From Yamagishiella unicocca (taxonomy: Eukaryota; Chlorophyta; Chlorophyceae; Chlamydomonadales; Volvocaceae): a stretch of DNA of 64,000 nucleotides. Positions 33,364 to 43,468 of the stretch are shown here, in pieces. Both the position numbers and the translations under genes were made by a program. Position 1 is the first letter of the stretch. The number at the start of each line of letters is the position of its first letter. The stretch spans positions 372,001-436,000 of the forward strand of contig BDSL01000035.1 of assembly GCA_003116995.1 (NCBI GenBank). The letters run 5' to 3'. The notes beneath the pieces are model-generated. The model worked only from the letters and a program-made list of their open reading frames with translations, searched no databases and was not told the origin of the DNA.

Positions 33364-33711
33364 CGTCGTCTCTACGGTAAAAAGCAGGCGAGCATGGTCG
33401 CGATGTACGGCGAGCAGGGATAAGCCTATCAGGGCCAGCTCTCAGCAACTTCGCGTGCTCGCTGTACGCATCATTTCCTCGTAATTGTATGTGGATGTCG
33501 CCGTCAGTCGCGTCGTCTCTACGGTAAAAAGCAGGCGAGCATGGTCGCGATGTACGGCGAGCGGGGATAAGCCTATCAGGCCCAGCTCTCAGCAACTTCA
33601 CGTGCTCGCTGTACGCATCAATTCCTTGTAATATTACGTGGATGTCGCTATCGGTCGCATCGCCTCTATGGTAAAAAGCAGGAGAGCATGGTCGCCATGT
33701 ACGGCGAGCAG
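33364..33711 (+). repeat. 147-bp tandem repeat, two full copies and a partial third
   Basis: The string CGTCGTCTCTACGGTAAAAA starts at 33364 and 33511 and recurs in altered form at 33658, so the period is 147 bases in both steps. Copies 1 and 2 are nearly identical; copy 3 has several changes and stops after about 54 bases. It begins ten bases after the hairpin. I see no coding content. Confidence 0.9.
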
Positions 33712-34022
33712 TTATTATTTACCTTTACCCATACTAAGGCCAAATGGATAGGTTTCATATCGCATGAAAAGCCTGACTTACAGTGTTTACAATAGCCCAG
33801 TTTTGTCCTTGGAGCGCTCTCATTTCGGAAGTCAACGTGGTGCTGCAGCCCTGAACAGCTTGACCCTTGTTCGCTGTCCATTGACCTTGCTCGCGACATG
33901 TGTCGATACGGACCATTGCAAATATGCATCCAGAAAATTATAACGGCGTAATATGAATGTTTGCTCGCTGCACGGTGAACCATGACGTCCTTCTTGGGAA
34001 CGTTGACCTCGCATGTGTTCAC

Positions 34023-35210
34023 CTTGAGGTCCTGCGCAAAGCAAACACAGAACCTACCGGTAAATGCCATGCGGCTCGAGGAAACGGGGATGGATCCAGA
34101 TCCCGGCTTATTCGGTGAGCATGCTGTTGTTTCCCATCTTTGCACCGCACCTGGATGACGTTGTGCAGCTCCCTGCGGATGAGCTCGCCCTCGTACACTC
34201 TTCGCTCAGCATCCGCGAGCGAATCCCGCAAGCTCTCCATTTGGGCCTGTGGCGAAGATGTAGGACAACAGAGTAGGGGCGACATGAGGTCTGGTTTGCA
34301 GGATTAGGCCCGTCGAATGAATATGTGCAGTAGTCGCTCCACGCTATGCATATGTGCGCACTGGCTGTCGCCCCCAGCAGCTAAGAGCTCACCACCCTTC
34401 AATAGGAAAAGGGTAATGAGTTGCTGACAGGGTGCTGAATCGCTTCGTCGAGACCGCGAGCCACAAGCATGGACTGCGCTCGTTGGATCCCCCTCACCTT
34501 AAGCTCCGTGATCTGTGCCGCGCGTGACTCTGCCGTCGCGTCGGCCATGGCCCGGCTCTCTTTCGCGCCAGCCAGCTCCTCCCGCATGGAGACAAACAGT
34601 TTTCGCTGAGGACGGGGCAAGCGGCCGGGATCAGGATGATGCGCGAGCTCCTGGCATCAGCACCAAACCTGGTTGCAAAAGAACGGTAATAACGCATACT
34701 CCTGAAACTGTTGGTATCTGTCACTTTAAGATACAATGTTGATGTAGCTAGACAGGTACTAAATATGTTCCGACATTTTCACACCTGCATGGATAGCTGG
34801 GCCTCCATCGTAGCTTTATCATTGCTGAGCGCCTCGAGCGCCTCCATGCTCTTGCCCCCAGCGGTGCGAACCCTGGGGCAACACATGAAAGTTCAGCCCA
34901 CCGCTTTCAGATGTCATCTCGAAGTCGCTTGTTAATGTCAACAGAGCGCCGCCCTTAAACAGCGTAAGACAGAGATGCAATGTTGATATCCCCATCGTAT
35001 CCGGCCTCATGAATCCGCATACTGCCTGTCCATTCCCATGAATGACACTGCTTGCCTGTCCAGATCCTCCTTTGCTTTGGCCGCGTCTGCCACCGCTCGC
35101 TCGCGCTCCTGCCGCGTGTCGTCTAGGTCCGCGCGCAACATGGCTAGGTCACGTGCCGCGGTCTCGCGTTCTTCACGCAGCTTTGTCACTTGTTCCTGCG
35201 CGTGTGTCAT
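34023..35210 (-). pseudogene. kinesin-14-like coiled-coil fragment lacking the motor domain
   Basis: Five exon-like segments join in phase: 35195-35056, 34872-34785, 34605-34498, 34246-34151 and a short one from 34031. They encode a continuous coiled coil (KLREERETAARDLAMLRADL, then MREELAGAKESRAMADATAE). It ends in GELIRRELHNVIQ followed by DLK. In kinesin-14 proteins a very similar neck leads directly into the motor (ELKGNIRVFCRVRP). Here nothing like a motor, P-loop or switch region follows in the 3 kb downstream, and no N-terminal exons precede it. The first junction uses a GC donor (CAG/GCAAGC). The piece sits between two long hairpins, which suggests a captured or truncated copy. A small unrelated coiled-coil gene is the alternative. 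Confidence 0.5.
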
Positions 35211-35454
35211 GGACAGCGAGGTGAGCAGGCAAGTCGACGATTCGAGTACTCTGATAGCACTATCCCGCAGTCATGTCGCTGACGTGCCGTTTACACAACG
35301 GCCACGCCGTTTACGCAACGGCCACGCCGTCTACGCAACGGCCACGCCATTTACACAACGGCCACGTATGACCAAACGCATCAGGGTTACATCGACAACG
35401 AAATGCGGGCGTGCCCTTCACGTGCCCCCGCTGGTGCCCACTCCGCATCTCACA

Positions 35455-35840
35455 AGCCATGTCCGCGGCCTCTACCCGCTTGGCGCAGGCGTAGCAAATG
35501 TTGTCGACGCTCTTCTTTGTTGACGCGCTTCTCCTCCAGCTGTCAAACAGCCACGGCGCGAAGTATCGCGCTTCGTCATTGATAATAACGAAGTTCGGCG
35601 AAGATGAGGCGTGCTCCGGCGCCGGCGCCTGCTCGTTGGCGCCAAATCTATGACGCCAACGAGCAGGCGCCGGCGCCGGAGCACGCCTCATCTTCGCCGA
35701 ACCTCCTTATTATCAATGACGAAGCGCGATACTTCGCGCCCGGGCTGTTTGACAGCTGGAGGAGGAGCGCGTCAACAAAGAAGAGCGTCGACAACATTTG
35801 CTACGCCTGCGCCAAGCGGGTAGAGGCCGCGGACATGGCT
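35455..35840. repeat. inverted repeat, 187-bp arms, 12-nt loop
   Basis: Left arm 35455-35641, loop 35642-35653, right arm 35654-35840. The arms differ at about five positions. Each arm, read outward from the loop, has an open frame with exon-like composition (NEQAPAPEHASSSPN, then KSVDNICYACAKRVEAADMA), so part of a coding sequence appears to be duplicated head to head. Reading runs past the right arm (LLALVENLRPYPLAVRGTIL). I do not recognise the source protein. Confidence 0.92.
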
Positions 35841-35979
35841 CTGCTGGCCTTGGTGGAAAACCTTCGACCCTATCCCTTGGCCGTGCGCGGCACAATATTG
35901 CTTCGTGTAGCCCATATGGTCAGACGGCGGGGGACTGCCGCACACCGGACACTCCGCCTGTGCAGGCCCTGTTGAATGG

Positions 35980-35984
35980 TTACA
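35980..35984 (-). terminator. TGTAA polyadenylation signal, F-box-like gene
   Basis: TTACA on the plus strand, 230 bases downstream of the stop codon at 36214, as expected for this minus-strand gene. Confidence 0.55.
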
Positions 35985-36213
35985 AGGACCCAAAGTCTGG
36001 TACAGCTCAGCCCCACGTGTGTGCCTCCCGGAGCAGCAGCCCCAACCACATCGCGCGCTACGCGCCGGTGCTGGCATGCGTACACGGGGCTTCACCGATC
36101 CTTCACGTGCCCCCATCCTTTCCTGCCTTCCCGCGAGCGAGCCTTCGAGGCCGCCTCAAGCTTGCACGCTGCTGCCGGCCGGCACACCGCTGCCGGCTGG
36201 CACGCAGCGGTGA

Positions 36214-36582
36214 TCATCGGAAGACCACCTGCAGCCCCCCGGCTCCGCACCCCGCCGCCACCGCCGCTGCTGCCTGCAGCACGCGGGCTTGGGCCGCCAC
36301 CGCCGCCTCGCCGCCGCCACACACACCACACAGGAAGCAGCCGCAGTGCTCCAGCCGCAGCAGTTGGGGCACCGCACCCTGGCGGCCGCCGGCCGCGCCG
36401 CCTCCGACGAGGTCGCCGCCGCCGCCTCCATCAGCCAGCGCCAGCACCAGGTCAGCCGCGGCGTCGGCGCCCAAGTCCGCGAAGCCTCGCAGCGTCAGCG
36501 TGCGAACGTACGGCATGTACGACATCACCGAGGCGATGGCAGGCAGCATCGCGCTTGGCCCGCCGCGGACGAGCTGTGCGCT

Positions 36583-36623
<41 letters not shown>

Positions 36624-39020
36624 AGGCACAGACGCCGCATGAGGGGGACCCCGGAACGGCTGCCGCATTGCCGGCTGCCGCATCGCCGGCTGCCACACCA
36701 CCACTACCACCACCACCGCCACTGCTGCGACTGCTGCTGCTGCTGCTTCCGGGCCCTTCCACTGCACCCCCATGCCTGCTGGCCGCTGCCGCCGGCGCCC
36801 TCCCGTCAGGCGCCAGGAGCAGCGGCCCGGCGCGCTCCTCGCGCCAGCAGCCGCCCTCCGGCCCCCCTCCCTCCTCCCCTCCAGCCTGCGCCTCCCCCTC
36901 CGCCGCTTCCGCTCCCTCCGCCTCCAGCACCAGGTGCTCAACTGAGCACCTCGCTAGAGCGCGCGCCAGCGCCTCCCTTTTGAACAAATCGATGCTGCTG
37001 ACGCTGGCCCTGGCGCTGCTGGCGCCTCCGCTGGCGCTGCTGCTGCCGCTGCTGCGGCTGCTGCGGCTGCTGCGGCTGCTGCGGCTGCTGCTGCACACTG
37101 CGACGTCAACAACGCTGAGGAACCCCTCCATCATAACCTGTCGTACAACAGTGGTACACCTGCCCGACGTCTCCAAGCCAAGGGATAGCACCCGCCCGCC
37201 GCCGCCATCCAGCGCCGGCGCCGCCGTCCCGGGCGCCCCTGGAGCTCCCAAATTGGGCCACAGCCGGGCCGCCGCCTTGATCGCCGCCGCCACCATAAAC
37301 TCGTCCTGCAGCCGGCCCACGTGCAACCGCCGTAACGACGCCAGAGCTGCGCCGCCTGCCGCCGCGCCGCCCTCCCCCGCACTGCCCGCCCGCCGAGCCT
37401 CCGCTGCTGAACCTCCCGCTGGCCCTCCTGCCGCAGCAGCGTGGACGAACATGCCGCGGCTTTCAGACGCCGCCGCCTTCCGCCCCTCCTTGTCCGCCTG
37501 TGAAGCAGCTGCCAGGCACTCTCCCATCAGCCTCAGCTCGTCCAGCAGCGGCCAGGGGTCCCGCAGCTCCAGGGAGGTCAGGCGGGGCAGCGTGAGGATG
37601 ACGCGCCACGTGGCCTCCATGGAGGGCAGCTTGGCCAGCACCAGGCGGCGAAGCGAGGGAAACATAAGGCCCAGGGGCGGGCACGCGCGAGGCACGATGC
37701 AGCCCCGCACCAGCAGGCTCTCTACGCCGGAGGAGGTGGCGGCGGACGAGGCGGCGGCTCCGGAACCATCCGGTGCATCGCGGCCCGGAGGTGCGGGTGG
37801 TGCGGTCTTGGGAGGGACGGCGGGCGGGTGCCGCCTGAACGACGAGTGCCACCCCGGCTGCGGTGTAAGACGCTGGTGCGCTGGAGGCAGTTGGTTGGCC
37901 GTTGCACGGAAGCGGGCGTGCCAACTGTGCGGTTCCGGAGCCGACGGGTCGGGGCTGGCCGGCGCCGCTGGCAGCGGGCCTGCCACCGATGCGAGCCCAG
38001 CGGCTCCGACACCGGGGCAGTGCAGGGCAGGCCATCCGGCAGCTCCGTAATAACCAGCTCCGAAACCATCTCCGGAACCACCTGCTGCGCCGGCGGCGGC
38101 ACTCGCGGTCGCAGCAGCTGCGCGCCAGGGCAGCAATGCATCTCCCAGGCACTCCACGGACACGTGGCGCAGGGCGGGGCAGGCGTCCAGGGCCCTGGCT
38201 TGATCCAGAGATAGTCCGCGATGGTGACCGTATGGAAGCAGCCGCTGCACGCCCCGGGGTGGCATCAGCTGCAGCTCGCGGGCGGCGGCGGCGGGTGGCG
38301 GCGGGCGGAGGTCCAGGGTGCACAGGTGGGGCAGCAGCTGCAGCGCCTGCGGGGGCCGCGGGTGTGTGTGTGTGGGTGCCGGTGTGTTAAGATTGCGGCT
38401 AGGCCGCGTGCATGTGGCGGTAAAGAGGAACGATAGACACCCGCCGCACGCACATACACACAAGAGTCGGGCTCCACAAGTGAGCCGGGCTCCACAAGTG
38501 AGCCGGGTCCCACACCGTGACTTCACTCCCCCTCCTCCCCAAACGCTCGCACAGCGGCGCCCACCTGCAGCGCGCTGGGCGGCGGCAGGACGCTGGCGGC
38601 GAGCCTTAGGTGGCGGAGCCCGGGGACACTGTACGGCAGGAGGTGCAGCGGCGCCGCCCCGCTGCCGGCGATAGCGTCGGCGGGCGGAGTGCCGCCGCCC
38701 CCCCCGCCTCCGCTGCGCCAAGGTGACGGCGGCGGCTCCGCCTCCTCCGCCACGTCCAGGTGCAGCACCGTCAGGTGCGCCATCAGCGGCAGCGCGAACA
38801 GCAGCGGCCGGCGGTGGAGGTAAGGTGCATTCGGCGGCGGCATCGGGCGCATTACCGCAGAGACGCCAGCGGTGGCGGCAGTGGCGGCAGTGGCGGCGGT
38901 GGCGGCGGTGGCGGTGGTGGCGGTGGTGGCGGTGGTGGCGGTGGTGGCGGTGGTGGCGGCGGTGGCGGCGGTGGCGGTGGTGGCGGTGGCGGCGGTGGCG
39001 GTGGTGGCGGCGGTGGCGGC

Positions 39021-39053
<33 letters not shown>

Positions 39054-40907
39054 GGTGGCGGCGGTGGCGGCGGTGGCGGCAGTGGCGGCGGTGGCGGCGG
39101 TGGCGGCAGTGGCGGCAGTGGCGGCTGCGGCGGCCGTGCCGGCGGTAGTGGCGGTGGCGGCGGCACCTTGGGGGCCGCTGGATTGCTTCGTCGGCGTTGT
39201 AGGGCCCAGCAACGGATGATCTGGGGCTACCGCACATCCTCCCATGCAGCCGCTGCTGGTCCCCCTGCGGGTACTGCCGCAAGCGTCGAAGGCTGCAGAC
39301 TCGGCTGGCGCCGCTCCGGCTGTGCCGTCCCTGCAAACAGCGGTGGACCTCTCCACCGCTGGCGCGAGATGAGGCGGCGGCTGCAGCGGCACCATCACCG
39401 CCGCCGCCGTCGGCGCTGCCGCCAGCTGCCGCAGCGACGGCGGCAGGGACACCGCCAGGCGGTCTATCCCTTCCGCCAGGCCCGCCAGCGCACTGAGCTG
39501 CTGCATGGAGCGGACGCAAAGACTGGGGAGCGGCAAGGATCGCAACAGGGACTCGCCGGCAGCGGCGCTGACGTCATCGCAGGCGACCGTCCGCCCGCTG
39601 CTGCTGCTGCTGCAGCTGCTGCTCTCCTGAACGCTCCAGGGAGCGAGAGCAGGTCGCTGCTGCTGCGCGCCAACAACACCGCCGATCAGGTGGCGCACAC
39701 CAGCGGCGCTGTCCTCAGGGCCGCCGCCGCCGCCGCCACCGCCACCGCCACCGCCGTACAACGCACCCGACGCCGCCGCTGCCGGTGGTGCCGCTGTCGA
39801 TTCCGCTGCCGCTATTGCCCCGAGCACAGCTGCGCAGAAGCTCGCCGGCCCCAGAGCCGCCACTGGGCCGGCAGCTGCTACAGCCGCCGCTGGGCCCGCA
39901 GCTGCTGCAGCCATCGCTACCTCCCGCAGCGATGTAGCAGCATGCGCGCCATAGGCGTCGCCATCAGGCCAGTTACGACCCAGATCGCGGCCTCCAACTC
40001 CCCCACTGCCGCTGCTACCGCCGCCGCCGCCGTCTCTGCTGCCGCCGCTGTCGCTGCCGCTGCCGTCACCGCCGCCGTCGTCGCTCCCTCCCAGAAGGCT
40101 CAGCCGCAGGTTAGGTCGTCCGCGGCACAGGAACATCAGCCAGGCGTACGGCAACGGTACGAGCGCCCCGGCAGCGAGGGCGGCGGCCTCCACGTCTGGC
40201 GGCGGCGCCCAGCGCGGGAACACGCCGGGTGCCAGCGCGGCTCGCAGCGGCCCATAAGGCCTGCTGGGCGGCGACAGCAGCGGCAGCGACGGCGGCGGCA
40301 GCCCCCCTTTCATCCCGTACCGGCCGTCGGCGGCGCCGGCGCCACTGCCGCTGCCGGCCATAGCATCCGCCAGCCGAGCCCACTGCTCTGCGAGCTGGTG
40401 GAGCTCCCAGATGGCGGCGGTAGCGGCGGCAGCGGCGGCAGCGGGGGCAGCGGCGGCAGCGGGGGCAGCGGCGGCAGCGGGGGCAGCGGCGGCAGCGCGG
40501 GCAGCGGCGGCAGCGGCGGCTCCGCCATTGAAGGCCGCACCGGCTTCTGACTCCTTCCTCATCACGAGTACCTGCAGCCGACCCAGCAGCGGGATCGCGG
40601 CCGCTAGTCCGGCCAGGTCGTCGGCGTCCGGCTGGCGCTGGAAGTGCAGCTCCAGGAGCCGCAGGTTGCTGCCGGGGCCGCCTGCGGACGACAGCAGCAG
40701 CAGGCGGGGCGCAGGGCGGGGCAGCGAGCGGGGCGACGGCGGCGGCAGCCGCAGCGCCAGCCGCGTCGCGCAGCGCTGGAGCACCACATCGCGCAGCTGG
40801 CGGCAGCAGGCGGCCAGGCAGCGACGGGAGGCGCGCGGCAGGCGGTCGCATAAGGCTGCCAGCAGGTCGGCCGGCAGCTGCGCAAGGCGCGTGGCTGCCG
40901 GCGGCAT
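36214..40907 (-). CDS. F-box/leucine-rich-like giant protein with low-complexity inserts
   Basis: Two long exons (40907-38565 and 38346-36214) with a 218-bp GT-AG intron encode 1491 residues. The N-terminus (RLAQLPADLLAALCDRLP, then CLAACCRQLRDVVLQR) fits the F-box-like start common in volvocine algae. Leu-rich segments follow (LRLLELHFQR, FPSLRRLVLAKLPSM, LPRLTSLELRDPWPLLDELR, PYVRTLTLRGFADLG), consistent with degenerate leucine-rich repeats. F-box proteins recruit substrates to SCF ubiquitin ligases; that role is inferred. Between them lie poly-Ala, a Thr-Ala tract of about 100 residues (about 580-683, encoded by alternating GCC and ACC), Gly/Ser runs and a 13-Gly run. Such inserts are frequent in this lineage. 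The phase is exact across the single intron and a TGTAA follows. The F-box call is moderate; a plain LRR protein is possible. Confidence 0.7.
38860..39172 (-). repeat. coding GCCACC microsatellite (Thr-Ala tract)
   Basis: About 310 bases of trinucleotides, GCC and ACC on the coding strand (GGT and GGC on the plus strand), inside exon 1 of the F-box-like gene. Because the array stays in frame it adds about 100 Thr/Ala residues and is probably length-polymorphic. Confidence 0.9.
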
Positions 40908-41589
40908 GGTCGGAATTGCTGCGCGCGCCCGCGCTGCGGAAAGTTGGCGGCGAGGTGCGCGAACAGATGCTCTAGGGAGTTGCGATGTGTACTGAAAGGA
41001 TGAATGCGGACGTACAGAAGAGATGTTTGAGGGGAATGAAATGGCTTTCGATCTGCTGCGTTGGGCCTGCAGCTGGCGCTGACCTTTTCCGCGCGTCGCC
41101 CCGTCCAAGGCGCTGTACGGCGGTGCGAAAACAGGGTCCAACGTGTGCTTCCGGTGCTTGGAAATTGTTGATTGTAGGAATCGCGTTTGTTGCACGGATA
41201 GTTGCAAAGGAGGGCTTACAGGATGGATGTGTCAGCGTGGGTCATGACCGACCGAAAAAATATTTTTGCTTCCCAACAAAAGTTTTTATGCCGGTTTACC
41301 GCGGGTTTCGTTACCGTTGGACGTCGGCCGAGCGACCAATGTCTCAGAGACGCCTCTCCTAGTTCCCAACATGGCAACACTTCGTTGTCACCTTGCTTCG
41401 TCCACATGCATGCATGTGCAGGAGACGAAACAACTGATCCTGCTTGCGTCGCAATTCACGCACATCCTGCATACATCTATCGAAGCAAGCAAGTAAACAC
41501 ACTACAGCAAGCAGGCTTGGGTCACGAATGCAGTTCACCTAATTGATGCGTCAGATACGGCCACAGCCTGTAATCAGAATGCGAGGATT

Positions 41590-41955
41590 ACAAGGGAGCC
41601 AGAACGGCTCAAGCGCGGAAGCGCAACCAGGCGGGCCCGATGGGCCAGACCACGACACGGGTCACTGGGCAAAAGAGTCCGCCCTCACCGGCCGGGAGGG
41701 GGCAAAAGCCGAAGGCAGCCAAACACGAGGACACGGAGAAGGCAGCACACACAACTCAAAGCACGGGGAGGAGAACAAGCGCGTCCAGACAACACGAACC
41801 ACCTGCACCAAGCCAGCAGCGAGACGCGAGGAACGCGTTCCGGCAAAACGGGGGCCCCAAGCCCCAGAACCCAAAAGCACCCACAAAAGACAGCAGAGCG
41901 GGGGCCTAAGGCCCAGAAATTCCCTCCCTGTAATCAGGAGGGAATTTATATCGAA
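41590..41955 (+). mobile_element. possible 3' end of a non-LTR retrotransposon
   Basis: An A-rich, purine-skewed plus strand, unlike the neighbouring DNA, ends in two consecutive short hairpins: GGGCCTAAGGCCC near 41905-41918 and AAATTCCCTCC...GGAGGGAATTT at about 41927-41950, with TGTAATC in the second loop. Structured 3' tails of this kind are seen in LINE elements. I cannot identify an open reading frame for reverse transcriptase, so only a truncated tail could be present. Confidence 0.3.
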
Positions 41956-43069
41956 TATGCACAGCGAAATCATGGCTAACATCGAAGAACCATGTGTGGT
42001 ACATTCCCCGCCACACAGCAACAACATGCTATGCACGGACGGAAGCGATGCTAGCTCGGCGCCAGCGTCCATCCATCACACTCTCTCTGCGCCACCAATC
42101 CATAGATCACACACAGGCAGGGCGGCACGTACAGGTAATCCGCACATACAAGCCATCCGCACATACAAGCCGTGTAAATGAACACTACAGGTCACGGCAG
42201 GGCTTGCTTCGCGGGGAACGGCAGGGCTTGCTTCCCCATGCTTATCATCCACGTACCCTACCGGTATTCACGGCCGACAATACGGTAATCCAGAATCACG
42301 TGCTGCAGTCCAGCCAGCCTGACTATGTTCTGCTGCTGCTATGCGTTCGGCGACGAGGCGACGGGCGCTGACTCGATGACGTGGGTTGCGGCGTCCGTCA
42401 ATCAAATGCGTGCCAGGCATGTGTACGTATGCCTACCTCCACAAAGCCTTTTTCCGCTGACCAAAGTTCTACGTGTCATCACCGACAGCTAGCCACTATT
42501 TCGCCTTGGAAGTAAGAAGGGGTCACGCAGCAGCCCGCCACCGTGACCTCCCATCCAGCAGTGCCGCCACCGTCAACCCACCACGCGCCTTCATTCGTAC
42601 GGACAATCCTCGGGATGATAATGATACCAGTGATGGGAAAAGTGTGCCGCGTAGCACGGATCGCGTATCCATTTTCCCCCTCGCAGCCACCAACCTAACC
42701 AAATAGCTAAAGTATCCTAGCTAGCCGCTGCCCCTGTTGCTGAGCTCCCACATCTGGATTTCAGGCTGTACATATGAACCACATACACCACCATTCATCG
42801 CACCTCCCATCCATCAGCTCACCAATGATCCGCAGTTCCGCACGCGCACCACCCAGCCCACCCGCCACCTCATCCCCGGCGGACGGACGGACTAGCCAGT
42901 TCAGCTTCTTGTTCCTCAGCCAGTCAAATGTGCCCAATGCGACCAGTCTAGCTACGGAAGCAACTCCAGTCTAGCTGTCTTCTATCTATAGGTACGCAGC
43001 GTAAGCGGAAGGAGTGCTGCATACCGACGCCGCGTTCGGGTGTGCTATGTGTCGCGGCTGCCGCCACCC

Positions 43070-43074
43070 TTACA
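43070..43074 (-). terminator. TGTAA polyadenylation signal, AP2 gene
   Basis: TTACA on the plus strand about 395 bases after the AP2 stop codon. It implies a 3' UTR of about 400 bases. Confidence 0.5.
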
Positions 43075-43468
43075 CAGCGCATCACAGCTAGGACTGCGTG
43101 GCCCACGGCGTCCACAGCAGCTCCATGCGGCCTCATCGTGCGCTGCATTGTCACTGGGCCCGGCTCTTGCTTCCGTAGCTTCATTCTGTAGGCTGCTGCT
43201 GTACTACGTCATCCTACGTTTTGGGAACAGCAGGATCAAGGTGACTTAAAAGAGGCAATTCGTGTATGGTCCGGGTAGGTCTCCCGTGGCCGCCTGACGG
43301 CCCGCCTGACTGGTGCCCAGTTGCCGGACAGGGCAGCTGCGTGGGCCCTACGTCCATCCGCCCCTTGTGAACTAACGTGCTCCCCTGTAAGACTGCTATG
43401 CATAGTACTGCGTTAATGCCACTAGGCATTGCCCCCCTGAAAGCAATGAGTAAGGAAAAGCGCTAACA

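Larger units (their letters stand above)
40908..43468. other. spacer between F-box-like and AP2 genes
   Basis: Holds the promoter of the F-box-like gene (from 40908), a possible LINE 3' end (41590-41955) and the AP2 3' UTR (43468 to about 43050). Nothing else coding was recognised. Confidence 0.45.

Noticed and set aside
33142..35840. Reading the two hairpins as a CRISPR-like or attachment-site structure
   Set aside because: There is no repeat-spacer periodicity and no integrase. The context is nuclear eukaryotic DNA, and the arms are palindromic rather than direct repeats.
35798..40550. Large plus-strand open readings (up to 750 codons) opposite the F-box-like gene
   Set aside because: Mirror images of the GC-rich minus-strand exons. 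The minus strand has the coherent protein, a phase-exact intron and a downstream TGTAA.
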